Source of the DNA: Desulfomicrobium macestii
Lineage (GTDB): Bacteria > Desulfobacterota > Desulfovibrionia > Desulfovibrionales > Desulfomicrobiaceae
DNA: 64,000 nt
Direction: 5' to 3'
Assembly (NCBI RefSeq): GCF_014873765.1
Contig: NZ_JADBGG010000010.1
Span: 1 to 64,000, forward strand
Within the stretch, counting starts at the first letter, position 1. Each line of letters opens with the position of its first letter. The notes below the pieces were generated by a model, which saw only the letters and a program-made list of their open reading frames with translations, was not told the origin of the DNA and did no database searches. This document shows, in pieces, positions 46,555 to 55,379 of the stretch. The translations under genes and the position numbers were made by a program.

Positions 46555-47532
46555 ATGCGCTTCATCCACAACACCAGCACCGACCCGGCCTTCAACCTCG
46601 CCGCCGAGGAATGGCTGCTGCGCCACACGGACACGGACATCTTCATGCTCTGGCGCAACGCGCCCGCCGTCATCGTCGGACGCAATCAGAACACCGCCTC
46701 GGAGATCGACGAGGATTTCGTGCGCGAGCGCGGCATCACGGTCATCCGTCGCCTTACGGGTGGCGGGGCCGTGTTTCATGATCTGGGCAACGTCAACTTC
46801 ACCTTCATCCAGCTCGGCAGGCAAACCAAACATCTGGACTTCCATCGCTTCACCGCACCGATCATGGAAGCCCTGCAGGCCATGGGCGTGGACTGCCGGT
46901 TTGAGGGCCGCAACGACCTGGTCATCGACGGGCAAAAGTTTTCCGGCAACGCCCAGCTCCTGGAAAAGGACCGGGTCCTGCATCACGGCACCCTGCTCTT
47001 CTCCTCCCAGATGGCCGACCTGTCCGGAGCATTGAGGGTCAACCCGGTCAAGTACGTGGACAAGGCCGTCAAGAGCGTCGCCAAGCGGGTCACCAACATT
47101 TCAAGCCACCTGCCCGAACCCATGGATGTGGAGACCTTTGTCCGTCGCGTCATGGCCCATGTTTCCGGCAGCGAGTCAGAAACCCTGCCCGGCCTTCACG
47201 CGAGCGAGGAAGCGGCCATAAACGGACTTGTCGAATCGAAGTACGGCACGTGGGACTGGAATTTCGGCTCCTCGCCCAACTATGGCTTCACGCGGGGCAC
47301 GCGCACCGAGGGCGGCGTCGTGGAAATTCACCTCGATGTCCGACACGGCCGCATCGAACAGGCCAGGATTTTCGGGGATTTCTTCGGAGCGCGGGCCGTG
47401 GCTGAGCTTGAGGCCCTGCTCGCGGGCTGCCGTCACGAACGAAGCGAACTGTCCAGACACCTGGCGGATGTCCGGGTCGACGAATTCATCCGCAACGTGG
47501 ATAACGCGACATTCATGGACTGTCTTTTCTGA
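46555..47532 (+). CDS. lplA: Lipoate--protein ligase
   Basis: The 325-residue ligase attaches lipoate to carrier lysines. It has LWRNAPAVIVGRNQN, RRLTGGGAVFHDLGNVNFT, the catalytic Lys in DGQKFSGNAQ, and a C-terminal accessory domain. It follows the SLC13 gene after a strong terminator. The nearest lipoyl protein is gcvH, 6 kb away on the other strand, which suggests this ligase serves that carrier. LplA may also serve other lipoyl proteins in the cell. Confidence 0.94.
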   Translation: MRFIHNTSTDPAFNLAAEEWLLRHTDTDIFMLWRNAPAVIVGRNQNTASEIDEDFVRERGITVIRRLTGGGAVFHDLGNVNFTFIQLGRQTKHLDFHRFTAPIMEALQAMGVDCRFEGRNDLVIDGQKFSGNAQLLEKDRVLHHGTLLFSSQMADLSGALRVNPVKYVDKAVKSVAKRVTNISSHLPEPMDVETFVRRVMAHVSGSESETLPGLHASEEAAINGLVESKYGTWDWNFGSSPNYGFTRGTRTEGGVVEIHLDVRHGRIEQARIFGDFFGARAVAELEALLAGCRHERSELSRHLADVRVDEFIRNVDNATFMDCLF

Positions 47533-47706
47533 TATGCCCTTCCTTGCACGCCCGGCGCAATGTGTTCGGGCTGGTTACACATACCAAGTAAAATTGAGAA
47601 CCGTTTGCAATAAATCAGGACAGGACCAATTGCTGCCGGCAATGCTTGACGGAACACTCCCGAACCTTCATGTTGCATGAAGTCAAACCAACGCGAAGGG
47701 GAACAA

Positions 47707-48042
47707 ATGGACCAAAACAAGCGCCGCTGGGACCGCGAACCGATAACCGTGCCGTGCAAGATCAGCTACGAAGGCGATACGCGCAACTCGGCTCCGGGCA
47801 GCATCATCAACCTGAGCCCGGGCGGGGTCATGCTCGCGACGGAACAGGGATTCATCGCCAATGAACGCGTCGCCATCACCCTTGAGGATGAATACGACGC
47901 CCTGCTCTTCGAATTCGCCGAAATCCTGGTCGGCACGGTGCGCTGGAGCCAGTCCACGTCGTCCCTGGGACAAAACGTCTACCACGTGGGAGTCGCCCTG
48001 GAGCGTGAACTGCCGCGCAGAATGGTGCTGACTGAGCAATAA
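47707..48042 (+). CDS. PilZ-domain protein
   Basis: The 111-residue single-domain protein has RRWDREPITVPCKI with the Arg pair and INLSPGGVML (the D/NxSxxG c-di-GMP loop). A short in-frame extension upstream is rejected because AAGGGG precedes MDQNKRR. It probably binds c-di-GMP, is likely cytoplasmic, and its target is unknown. A second PilZ gene follows. Confidence 0.85.
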   Translation: MDQNKRRWDREPITVPCKISYEGDTRNSAPGSIINLSPGGVMLATEQGFIANERVAITLEDEYDALLFEFAEILVGTVRWSQSTSSLGQNVYHVGVALERELPRRMVLTEQ

Positions 48043-48139
48043 TCGCGTCCATTCTCCTTGTGTTGTCTTCGCGCATCCTCTATAGACCCAGAAAATTTGG
48101 CTTTTCCAAAAAAACCTGCCGCAGCGAGAGGACCTTTCC

Positions 48140-48484
48140 ATGGCTCATGAGATGCAGAAAAACAGGAAATGGAAGCGCTTCGGCTGTCTGCTTCCGTGCA
48201 GGATCATCCCGCAAAACGAGACCGACATGGTCGTCTCGGCACGGATCATAAACATCGGCCGAGGCGGTCTGCTCATCGAAGCCGACTATGGTTTCAACAT
48301 GGGAGACAGGGTCATCGTGGCGGCTGCCAATGCGGGGTTCGAACGCTTCGAGGCCATCGAGGAAGTGCACGGGACCGTGCGCTGGGGACAAATCGACGAC
48401 AGTTCACTGATGGGACTCTATTACATCGGGGTCGAATTCGACGAACTGCTCCCCCTCAAACAGGCGGTGGCCGACCAGGACTGA
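48140..48484 (+). CDS. PilZ-like protein, second copy
   Basis: The 114-residue protein is related to the previous one (MVVSARIINIGRGGLLIEAD, HGTVRWGQ...YYIGVEFDELL). The N-terminal Arg motif reads KRFGCLLPCR and the loop NIGRGG lacks the usual Ser, so c-di-GMP binding is uncertain. It lies 97 bases downstream of the first PilZ gene, likely an old duplication. Confidence 0.78.
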   Translation: MAHEMQKNRKWKRFGCLLPCRIIPQNETDMVVSARIINIGRGGLLIEADYGFNMGDRVIVAAANAGFERFEAIEEVHGTVRWGQIDDSSLMGLYYIGVEFDELLPLKQAVADQD

Positions 48485-48546
48485 CTCGCCTCTTCACCAC
48501 GATTGGGTCACACAGTCGGGCTTGTTTCAGACGCCAGGCGGCGCGC

Positions 48547-48582
48547 GTAAAAAAAGGGATTCCGTGAAATCCCTTTTTTTAC
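48547..48582. terminator. Bidirectional terminator
   Basis: GTAAAAAAAGGGATT and AATCCCTTTTTTTAC form a perfect 15-bp stem with a short loop between the convergent PilZ and carboxypeptidase genes, with T-runs on both strands. Confidence 0.92.
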
Positions 48583-48608
48583 GAGTACCGACAAGGCTCG
48601 GACGCCGG

Positions 48609-49805
48609 TCAGGCTTCCGGCTTCTTGGCCGCGCCTGAAGGCTTTTTGGCGAGCTTCTCGTCCTTGGCGGCTCGCCGGAATCCGTAATCAAGCAGCCGGG
48701 CCGTCTCACGCTGACGCACGGCGGAATTCTGGGCCCCGAGCACCACGGCCACAAGCCGAGTCTTGCCGCGCTTGGCCGTGGCCGTGATATTGTAACCCGC
48801 GTCACAGACAAAACCGGTCTTGAGCCCGTCCACGCCCTTGTAGGTACGCAGCAAGGTATTGGCGTTGCGATGCGTCGCCCCATGATACGTGTGACTCGTC
48901 ATGGAGTGCACCTTCAGCGCTTCGGGAAACGTGCGCAGATAGGCCACGGACAGCTTGGCGATGTCCCGGGCGGTGGAAAGCTGGCCCGATGCGGGCAGGC
49001 CGTTGGGATTCTTGAAGCGGCTGTTGATCATGCCGATCTTCTTGGCTTTCGCGTTCATCTGCGCCACGAACTTGGAAGGATCGCCCTTGCCGAAATATTC
49101 GGCCACGGCCACGCAGGCATTGTTGGCCGAAACCACGCTGATCCCCTTGATAAGCTCGCTCAGCGGGACTTTTTCATTGCGTTTGAGACGCATGCGCGAC
49201 CCTCCGGTCTTGACGGCCGTGGCGCTGACGGGAATGGGCGTCGTAGGCGCGAGCTTGCCCTGGGCCAGGGCTTCGCGAATGATGTACAACGTCAGGAGCT
49301 TGGTGATCGATGCCGGCGCGATGGTCTTGTCCGGATTGTGCTCGTAATAGACTTCTCCGGTGGACATGTTGATCAGCAATGCGGCCTGCGCGTTCAGGTA
49401 CAGGTCCTTGGAGGTGCCCGGCTTCACGGCCTGCTTGGCCGGTCCGGCCTTGTCAGCGAGGGATTTCTTGGCCTTGGCCTCTGCGGCCTGCGGCTTGGCG
49501 GCCTGCTTCGGAGCGGGCGTTGTAACTTGCTCTGCCGCTTCGGACTTGGGAACGGCAGGCTTGGTCTTGGATGAGGCGGTCTTTTTGACTGGTGGCTTGG
49601 GAGCGGACGAAACGGCTTCCACGGGCTCGGTCCGAACCAGGGCCTGAGTGTCGGGACCGGCGGCCTCGGGCCTCGGCACCACGGAGGCCCGGAAGACGTG
49701 CGATCCGGAAGACGCAAATGCGGAAAAGCCGATTCCGGCCAATCCGCTGATCAGGACATATACGATCAATAAGATCAGAAATCGCGTAGCGCATTTTTTC
49801 GTCAT
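48609..49805 (-). CDS. D-alanyl-D-alanine carboxypeptidase (penicillin-binding protein)
   Basis: The 398-residue precursor has an N-terminal membrane/signal segment (ATRFLILLIVYVLISGLAG), a Lys/Pro/Ala-rich spacer of about 90 residues, and a class S11 peptidase domain with SxxK (PASITKL), SxN (VSANNAC) and KTG (GLKTGFV). It trims peptidoglycan pentapeptides in the periplasm. The usual C-terminal amphipathic anchor is replaced by a short Lys/Ala tail, so the N-terminal segment probably anchors it. Confidence 0.9.
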   Translation of the reverse strand: MTKKCATRFLILLIVYVLISGLAGIGFSAFASSGSHVFRASVVPRPEAAGPDTQALVRTEPVEAVSSAPKPPVKKTASSKTKPAVPKSEAAEQVTTPAPKQAAKPQAAEAKAKKSLADKAGPAKQAVKPGTSKDLYLNAQAALLINMSTGEVYYEHNPDKTIAPASITKLLTLYIIREALAQGKLAPTTPIPVSATAVKTGGSRMRLKRNEKVPLSELIKGISVVSANNACVAVAEYFGKGDPSKFVAQMNAKAKKIGMINSRFKNPNGLPASGQLSTARDIAKLSVAYLRTFPEALKVHSMTSHTYHGATHRNANTLLRTYKGVDGLKTGFVCDAGYNITATAKRGKTRLVAVVLGAQNSAVRQRETARLLDYGFRRAAKDEKLAKKPSGAAKKPEA

Positions 49806-50193
49806 GGGCCTTGCCTTTACGGTTCAAGTACGTAGCGGTCAAGCGCCGAACGGGCGAAGAGGCCAAAACAAACACAACATATTCAGTCGGTTATCAAAAC
49901 AAAACACATCCTGCGCAATGAACGGCAAGTGCATGTCAATTGCCAAGATGCAAGTGCCTTACATGCAACACCCCCATTTTTCAACAAGAAACGGAAAAAA
50001 TAATCAACTAAGGACGTGCGGCCTCATCGCTCCAATCAAACCTGAACGACATAGTTCCATCCTTCATACAGCACAAAGTCGCTTTCAAGACGCACCTTAA
50101 AGAATCGGAAACAGGACCCCGGTTTGCACGGGGCAGCGCCTGACGTTCTATTTCACCGGCAGAATTTCAAAAAAGAAGGCCATCAGCGGTTTC
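49806..50193. other. Gene-free AT-richer region
   Basis: This region lies upstream of the carboxypeptidase gene and downstream of nifB. No coding frame with a ribosome site or family features is seen. It presumably carries the carboxypeptidase promoter. Confidence 0.45.
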
Positions 50194-50245
50194 GCGTGAA
50201 CGCAAAATGGCGACAGGAGTCCCTGCCGCCATTTTACGCTCACGC
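50194..50245 (-). terminator. Long hairpin after nifB
   Basis: GCGTGAACGCAAAATGGCG (50194-50212) pairs with CGCCATTTTACGCTCACGC (50227-50245) at 17 of 19 positions, the other two being G-U on RNA. It begins 15 bases after the nifB stop. A T-run is lacking, so it may protect the mRNA end rather than terminate. Confidence 0.6.
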
Positions 50246-50260
50246 ATCACGAAACATTGT

Positions 50261-51517
50261 TCATCCGCAGCCGCTCCCCATGCCTGCACATCCTGCCTTG
50301 TGGGTGCGCGTCTTGTAACGCATGATGTCCCTTCCCTGATAATGTTCCGTCACGATGTCGGAAATCAAGCCCGTGCATTCAAGCACCATGATCCCATGCT
50401 CCCCAAGAACCTGCCGGGGTTGCTTCCCGGCCGCTTCGACCAGGACCAGGGAACAGTCATGCAGGATTTCGGCAAGCCTGTGCCAGCGATCCGGTCCGCA
50501 GCCCACTTCCGGCGCCAGCCTCTCCTCGATCATGCGCGCACCCTTGCCGTGTGGGGCCCAGACCTGAAAACCGGGCGCCTCGCCCAGGTGCATGTTGACA
50601 AGCATCCCTTCCCGCGTGGCCACGGCCACATAAGGCCTGGCTTCCTTCGAGGAACCGCAGGCCAGCTTGTTCAGGGTCGGGATCAGTTCGCTGGAGCGGT
50701 CCGAGCACAAGAGGCCCACGGCATCGGCCCGGCAGCGCTTGCAATGGGTCATCTGCGGCACCAGCTCCCCGCCTTTTGCCCTCAGCTCATGGATGAGCGC
50801 CTTGGTCGGTTCTTCCATTCCGGCAAAGGGCGTGTCCGCCGTCGGATGCAACGGAATGAGATTCTGGATGTCCGCGCCAAGTTCCGCGGCCACCTTGGCC
50901 ACCTCGATCAGATGATGATCGTTCACGCCGGGGATGATGATGCTGTTCACCTTCACGGTGATGCCCTTGGCCTTGAGCAGACGGATGGATTCGAGCTGGC
51001 GTTCGAGCAGAATCCTCGCGCCCTCGACGCCCCGGTAAACCACCTTTCCGACCCGGACCCAGGAATAGATCTTCGCGCCGATCTCCGGGTCCACGGCGTT
51101 CATGGTCACGGTCACATGGGTCACGCCCAGCTCGGCCAGGCGGTCCACATGCTCGGGCAGGGCCAGCCCGTTGGAGGACAGGCAATAAAGCATGTCCGGA
51201 TATTTCTCGTTGATCCGCTCGATGGTCTCGATGGTGCGCTTGGCCTCGGCCATGGGATCGCCGGGCCCGGCAATGCCGACCACGGTGATGCGCGGCTCTT
51301 TCTTCAGGACTTCATCCAGGTATTCCACCGCCTTGTCCGGAGGCAGGATCGCGCTGGTGACGCCCGGCCGGGACTCGTTCACGCAGTCGTACTTGCGGTT
51401 GCAGTAGTTGCACTGGATATTGCAGCCCGGGGCCACGGGCAGATGCACACGGCCGCAGGAACCTGAAGTCTCTTTATTGAAACAGGGATGCTTTGATCTG
51501 TCTTTTGCTTCGGACAT
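50261..51517 (-). CDS. nifB: NifB: FeMo-cofactor precursor synthase
   Basis: The 418-residue radical-SAM protein has the SAM-cluster motif CNIQCNYC, GIAGPGDPM, and further Cys ligands (HCKRCRADAVG). The C-terminal part is a NifX/NafY-like domain (VAVATREGMLVNMHLGEA, MVLECTGLISDIV) and ends in a Cys/Gly-rich tail. NifB builds NifB-co (the 8Fe-9S-C core). Start MSEAKDRS has AAGGGAGA upstream. It ends the nif operon, behind a repeat-bearing gap after nifN. Confidence 0.95.
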   Translation of the reverse strand: MSEAKDRSKHPCFNKETSGSCGRVHLPVAPGCNIQCNYCNRKYDCVNESRPGVTSAILPPDKAVEYLDEVLKKEPRITVVGIAGPGDPMAEAKRTIETIERINEKYPDMLYCLSSNGLALPEHVDRLAELGVTHVTVTMNAVDPEIGAKIYSWVRVGKVVYRGVEGARILLERQLESIRLLKAKGITVKVNSIIIPGVNDHHLIEVAKVAAELGADIQNLIPLHPTADTPFAGMEEPTKALIHELRAKGGELVPQMTHCKRCRADAVGLLCSDRSSELIPTLNKLACGSSKEARPYVAVATREGMLVNMHLGEAPGFQVWAPHGKGARMIEERLAPEVGCGPDRWHRLAEILHDCSLVLVEAAGKQPRQVLGEHGIMVLECTGLISDIVTEHYQGRDIMRYKTRTHKAGCAGMGSGCG

Positions 51518-51569
51518 GGGGTTCTCCCTTGTATGTTGATGCGTCTGTGACGCAGATGAAAGCTGAAGA

Positions 51570-51700
51570 TGGATTCCCGCCTTCGCGGGAATGACACAAA
51601 CGCTTTGCGGCTGGCGGTGCCTGATACCTTGACGAATTCCCGATAGATGCGCGCAAGCAGCGCTTCGCCCCGATGTCATTCCCGCGAAGGCGGGAATCCA
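51570..51700. repeat. Inverted pair of REP-like palindromes between nifN and nifB
   Basis: GGATTCCCGCCTTCGCGGGAATGACA-type sequence at 51570-51596 recurs in reverse orientation at 51674-51700. Each copy is itself palindromic (ATTCCCGC...GCGGGAAT). This TTCCCGCGAAGGCGGGAA unit is a common bacterial intergenic repeat. Confidence 0.9.
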
Positions 51701-51733
51701 TGCCGTTCAATCCTGGCAGTTCAAAAACCCCGC

Positions 51734-53086
51734 CTACAAATACCCATACCCCACCGGGCACTCGTCCTGGCTCTTCTCCAGCACGGCGTTGACCAGCATG
51801 TCGTAGAGGGACAGCGCGCCTTCGTAACCGACATGCAGGATGCGCTGGCCCCCGAAGCGGTCATGGATGGGAAAGCCGACCCGGATGAGCGGGATGTTTG
51901 ACGCCCGGGCCAGCTTGTAGCCTTTGCTGTGGCCGACCAGCAGATCCGGAGCCAGTTCGGCGGCCTCTTCCTCGATGTCCTTGAAATCCGCGCCGCTCCT
52001 GATCACGGGCATGTTCACGCAGACATCGCCGAGGGCCTCGGTGACCGCTTCCCTGAAACGCTCGCCCTGGGTGCCGGTGGCGGCCAGGACCGGCTGGACG
52101 CCGATCTCGCCCAGAAAGGAGCACATCGCGATCACGAAATCCTCCTCGCCGTAAACCACGGCCCGCTTGCCAAAAATGTACTTGTGCCCGTCGACCATGG
52201 CGTCGAGCAGCCTGCCCCGGTCAAAGGCGTCCTTTTCGGGCATGTCGCAGCCCGCGAATTCGCTCAAAGTGTCCATGAAGGCGTCCGTGGCCCGAAGGCC
52301 GATGGGGATCATGGTCTTGCGGGCCGGAACCCCGAACTTGCGCTCAAGCACTCCGGAGGCCGATTCCGCCAGCCCCCCGGACATGCCGAACTCGATGGTC
52401 CCGGCCGCGCCGCCCATGGCCCGGATATCGGCCACGGGCGTGCCGCCGTCGGGCAGGGAGTGGTAGTCGTCCCAGATCACGCCATCCATGGTTCGGGATA
52501 GGTCGGGAAGCATGGTGAAACGCACGCCGGAGCGTTCGCCCAAACCGCGCAGGAAGCGATAATCCGCCGGGGACAGGAAGCCGGGCAGCAGATTCACGCC
52601 GCCGTGGGAGGCCCCCTTCTCCTTGACCACCTGATCGGCCAGGGAACGCACGGCCGCGTGCCAGCCTTCCATGTGCGTGCCCGAGTAGCTGGGGGTAGAC
52701 ACATGGACCAGCTCCGGCAGCGGCAAATCGGCAAATTCCTCGCGAAATTCGTACAGATAGCGGCCGACATCGTCGCCGATGGTCTCGGTCAGGCAGGTCG
52801 TGGCCACGCCGACCAGATCCACGTCGTACTTGCGCATGACATTGAGGATGCCCTTCTTCAGGTTCGGCCCGCCGCCGTACACCGCGCTCTTCTCGCCCAG
52901 GGCCGAGGAGGCGATGTCCACGGGTTCGCGGTAATGGCTGATGATATAGCGCCGCATGTAGGTGGCGCAGCCCTGGGAGCCGTGCAGAAAGGGGACGGCG
53001 TTCTCGATACCCTTGAAAACCAGGGCCGCGCCCATGGGCGTGCACATCTTGCATGCGTTGGTGGTGGAAACGTAGGTGTTAGCCAT
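51734..53086 (-). CDS. nifN: NifN: FeMo-cofactor scaffold subunit
   Basis: The 450-residue protein is a NifK paralogue with TNACKMCTPMGAALVFKGIE, HGSQGCATYMRRY and TTCLTETIGDDV. With NifE it forms the scaffold that matures NifB-co. Its ATG overlaps the nifE stop by 8 bases, so the two are coupled. Confidence 0.93.
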   Translation of the reverse strand: MANTYVSTTNACKMCTPMGAALVFKGIENAVPFLHGSQGCATYMRRYIISHYREPVDIASSALGEKSAVYGGGPNLKKGILNVMRKYDVDLVGVATTCLTETIGDDVGRYLYEFREEFADLPLPELVHVSTPSYSGTHMEGWHAAVRSLADQVVKEKGASHGGVNLLPGFLSPADYRFLRGLGERSGVRFTMLPDLSRTMDGVIWDDYHSLPDGGTPVADIRAMGGAAGTIEFGMSGGLAESASGVLERKFGVPARKTMIPIGLRATDAFMDTLSEFAGCDMPEKDAFDRGRLLDAMVDGHKYIFGKRAVVYGEEDFVIAMCSFLGEIGVQPVLAATGTQGERFREAVTEALGDVCVNMPVIRSGADFKDIEEEAAELAPDLLVGHSKGYKLARASNIPLIRVGFPIHDRFGGQRILHVGYEGALSLYDMLVNAVLEKSQDECPVGYGYL

Positions 53087-54482
53087 TGACGGCCTCCTTG
53101 GGGATGCAGGTCACGCGGGCGGATGTGGCCGGACGCGCGTTGCGCCGGGGCATGAACCTCCAGATCGGGCTCATGACCGAGGCGTGGATTTCCCTGGCGA
53201 AATTGTACATGCCGATGAAGCCTTCCAGCGCAATCTTGCGCTCGTGGTTGTGGTCGCAGAAACCGACGCCCAGCTTGTAGGCAATGGGCCGCTCCTTGAC
53301 CCCGCCGACGAACACGTCCACATCCTTTTCCTTGATGAACTGGGCCAGTTCGAGGGGATTGGCGTCATCGACGATGATGGTCCCGGGATCGGAGATGGCG
53401 GCCAGCTCCTTGTAATCCTCCTCGGTTCCTGTCTGGGAACCGACCACGACCACCGACATGCCGAGGTGCCTGAAGGCCTTGACCAGCGAGAAGGCCTTGA
53501 AGGACCCGCCCACGTACATGGCCACCTTCTTGCCTTCGAGATCGCGGCGCAGCTCGGCCAGCTTCGGCATCAGCACGGAAAGCTCCCCGCGAACCAGCTC
53601 CACGGTCTTGGCCTTTATTTCCGGATCCCTGTCCGAGAAAAAATCGGCCACCTTGTAGAGTGAATCGGCCATGTCCTCCACGCCAAGGTAGGATACCCGC
53701 TGGTAGGGAATGCCGTATTTCTCCTCCATCATCTTCGCCAGCTCCATGGTCGCCCCGGAGCACTGCACCAGATTCAGCGCCGCGCCGTGACAACGCCGGA
53801 TGTCGTCCACCCGCCCGTCGCCGGTGATGTTGGCCACGGTCTCGACCCCCATCTTCTTGAAATATTCGCGCACGATCCATGTCTCACCCGCCAGGTTGAA
53901 GTCGCCAAGGATGTTCACGCTCATGGGCGAGATGCCCGTGGTGTCGCCCGTGCCCACCAGGCGGAACATGGCCTTGCAGGCGGCGGCGTAGCCTTCGCGC
54001 TTGTTGCCCTTGAAGCCTTCGCTCATGACCGGCAGGACCGTTATGCCCGTGTCTTCGGAAACGCGGCGGCACACGGCCTCCAGGTCGTCGCCGATGAGGC
54101 CGACGATGCAGGTCGAATAGACGAAGGCGGCCTTGGGATTGTGCAGGCCGATGAGTTCGCGAAGGCTTGCTTCGAGCTTCTTCTCGCCGCCGAAGATGAC
54201 GTCCATTTCCTGCAGGTCCGTGGAAAAGCTCAGGCGGTGCAGCTGCGGACCCGAGGAGATGGCCCCCCGGATGTCCCAGGTGTAGGTGGCGCAGCCGATG
54301 GGGCCGTGCACGAGATGCAGGGCGTCGGCTATGGGATAGAGCACCACCCGTGAACCGCAAAACACGCAGGCCCGCTGGCTGACCGCGCCGGCCAGGCTGG
54401 GGCGGTTGCACGCCATGGCAAAGGGCTCTTCGCCGATACGGTGCATCTGGCTTTTCCGTTCTTCGAGTATGGTCTTGTTCAT
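53079..54482 (-). CDS. nifE: NifE: FeMo-cofactor scaffold subunit
   Basis: The 467-residue NifD paralogue has ACVFCGSRVVLYPIADALHL, HGPIGCATYTWDIRG, YSTCIVGLIGDD and VGFCDHNHERK. Start MNKTILEE has AAGGAGCAC upstream. It is separated from the upstream ferredoxin gene by a strong hairpin and is coupled to nifN. Confidence 0.94.
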   Translation of the reverse strand: MNKTILEERKSQMHRIGEEPFAMACNRPSLAGAVSQRACVFCGSRVVLYPIADALHLVHGPIGCATYTWDIRGAISSGPQLHRLSFSTDLQEMDVIFGGEKKLEASLRELIGLHNPKAAFVYSTCIVGLIGDDLEAVCRRVSEDTGITVLPVMSEGFKGNKREGYAAACKAMFRLVGTGDTTGISPMSVNILGDFNLAGETWIVREYFKKMGVETVANITGDGRVDDIRRCHGAALNLVQCSGATMELAKMMEEKYGIPYQRVSYLGVEDMADSLYKVADFFSDRDPEIKAKTVELVRGELSVLMPKLAELRRDLEGKKVAMYVGGSFKAFSLVKAFRHLGMSVVVVGSQTGTEEDYKELAAISDPGTIIVDDANPLELAQFIKEKDVDVFVGGVKERPIAYKLGVGFCDHNHERKIALEGFIGMYNFAREIHASVMSPIWRFMPRRNARPATSARVTCIPKEAVNG

Positions 54483-54578
54483 GGTGTGCTCCTTGGGGCG
54501 GTATCGCTGTGTTTGCGCCCGAAAATTCATCTCTGTATGGCCGCTTGGCCCATCGATCCAAAAATGTGGCTCATGGCT

Positions 54579-54627
54579 CCCGAATCCGCCGCAGGGCCGA
54601 TGGAGGAGACCCTCCGGCGGATTCGGG
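54579..54627. repeat. Hairpin between the ferredoxin gene and nifE
   Basis: CCCGAATCCGCCG and CGGCGGATTCGGG form a perfect 13-bp stem, with further pairing in the loop (AGGG/CCCT). No T-run follows, so processing or attenuation is more likely than full termination. Confidence 0.75.
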
Positions 54628-54650
54628 GCAAAAATTCAATCAGTCAAAAC

Positions 54651-54953
54651 CTAGGACAAAAGATATTCGGCGCAGGGCTCGCCCGCCTCGATTCCGTCCA
54701 GGATGGCGTCGATGGCCTCTTCGCTGTCCACGCCGCCAAACCACCAGTTGTCGGGCTGGACGACCATGATCGGACCCTTTTCACACAGCTTCATGCAGCC
54801 CGTAGCCGTGATCAGGATATCGAGGCCCCGGGCCAGGATCTCTTCTTCCATGTACTGCAGGAATCCGTCGGTCTGCTTGAAGCACACGCCCTTGGGGTCG
54901 CCCCCGGCGCGAAAGCTCTGGCAAACGAGAATCTGTTTTTCGGGAATGGCCAT
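54651..54953 (-). CDS. Thioredoxin-like [2Fe-2S] ferredoxin
   Basis: The 100-residue protein matches the small thioredoxin-fold [2Fe-2S] ferredoxins found in nif clusters: LVCQSFRAGGDPKGVC, TGCMKLCEKGPIMVVQP and WWFGGVDSEEA. It may feed electrons to cofactor assembly or nitrogenase. Start MAIPEKQ has GGAGACAG upstream; an ATG 12 bases earlier lacks a site. It lies 17 bases after the NifX-like gene. Confidence 0.88.
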   Translation of the reverse strand: MAIPEKQILVCQSFRAGGDPKGVCFKQTDGFLQYMEEEILARGLDILITATGCMKLCEKGPIMVVQPDNWWFGGVDSEEAIDAILDGIEAGEPCAEYLLS

Positions 54954-54970
54954 ATCTGTCTCCAAATTTT

Positions 54971-55333
54971 TTAAGAGTGATTTTCCGGCGCAAAATCCGC
55001 CGAACCATAAAGCTGGCGCACCAGGCTGAGCACGAAGCCTTCGGCCTCGATGACCGTGAGTCCCTTGGCGGCCAGGACTTCGAGGGGCTTTGGGCCTACG
55101 CTCGCGACCAGCAGGTAGGCGCAGTCGCTCAAGACCTCGGCCACCCCTTCCCAGCGGATGCTCCCGCCGCCGGGAGTCGGCGCGGGCCGGGTTCCGAGGA
55201 GACCGACCATGCCCTGGTCACGGCCGTAGATCCTGAACTCCCGGACATGGCCGAGATGCATGTCCACGGTCTTGCCGGTGCTGCTGGCCACGGCCACCAG
55301 CGGACGATTTCCCTGGGGAGGCGCGAAAGTCAT
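54971..55333 (-). CDS. NifX/NafY-like cofactor-binding protein
   Basis: The 120-residue protein has the dinitrogenase cofactor-biosynthesis domain (VAVASSTGKTVDMHLGHVREFRIY, LLVASVGPKPLEVLAAKGLTVIEAEG), the same fold as the C-terminal part of NifB encoded downstream. Such proteins bind and shuttle NifB-co or FeMo-co. It lies after nifK behind a GC-rich hairpin. Confidence 0.88.
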   Translation of the reverse strand: MTFAPPQGNRPLVAVASSTGKTVDMHLGHVREFRIYGRDQGMVGLLGTRPAPTPGGGSIRWEGVAEVLSDCAYLLVASVGPKPLEVLAAKGLTVIEAEGFVLSLVRQLYGSADFAPENHS

Positions 55334-55351
55334 GATCCTGCTCCTTCAAGA

Positions 55352-55373
55352 GGCGGCGGGTCGCCCCGCCGCC
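55352..55373 (-). repeat. Hairpin between nifK and the nifX-like gene
   Basis: GGCGGCGGG and CCCGCCGCC form a 9-bp GC-only stem with a 4-base loop, 6 bases past the nifK stop. It could reduce transcription into the assembly genes relative to nifHDK. Confidence 0.75.
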
Positions 55374-55379
55374 GGACAT

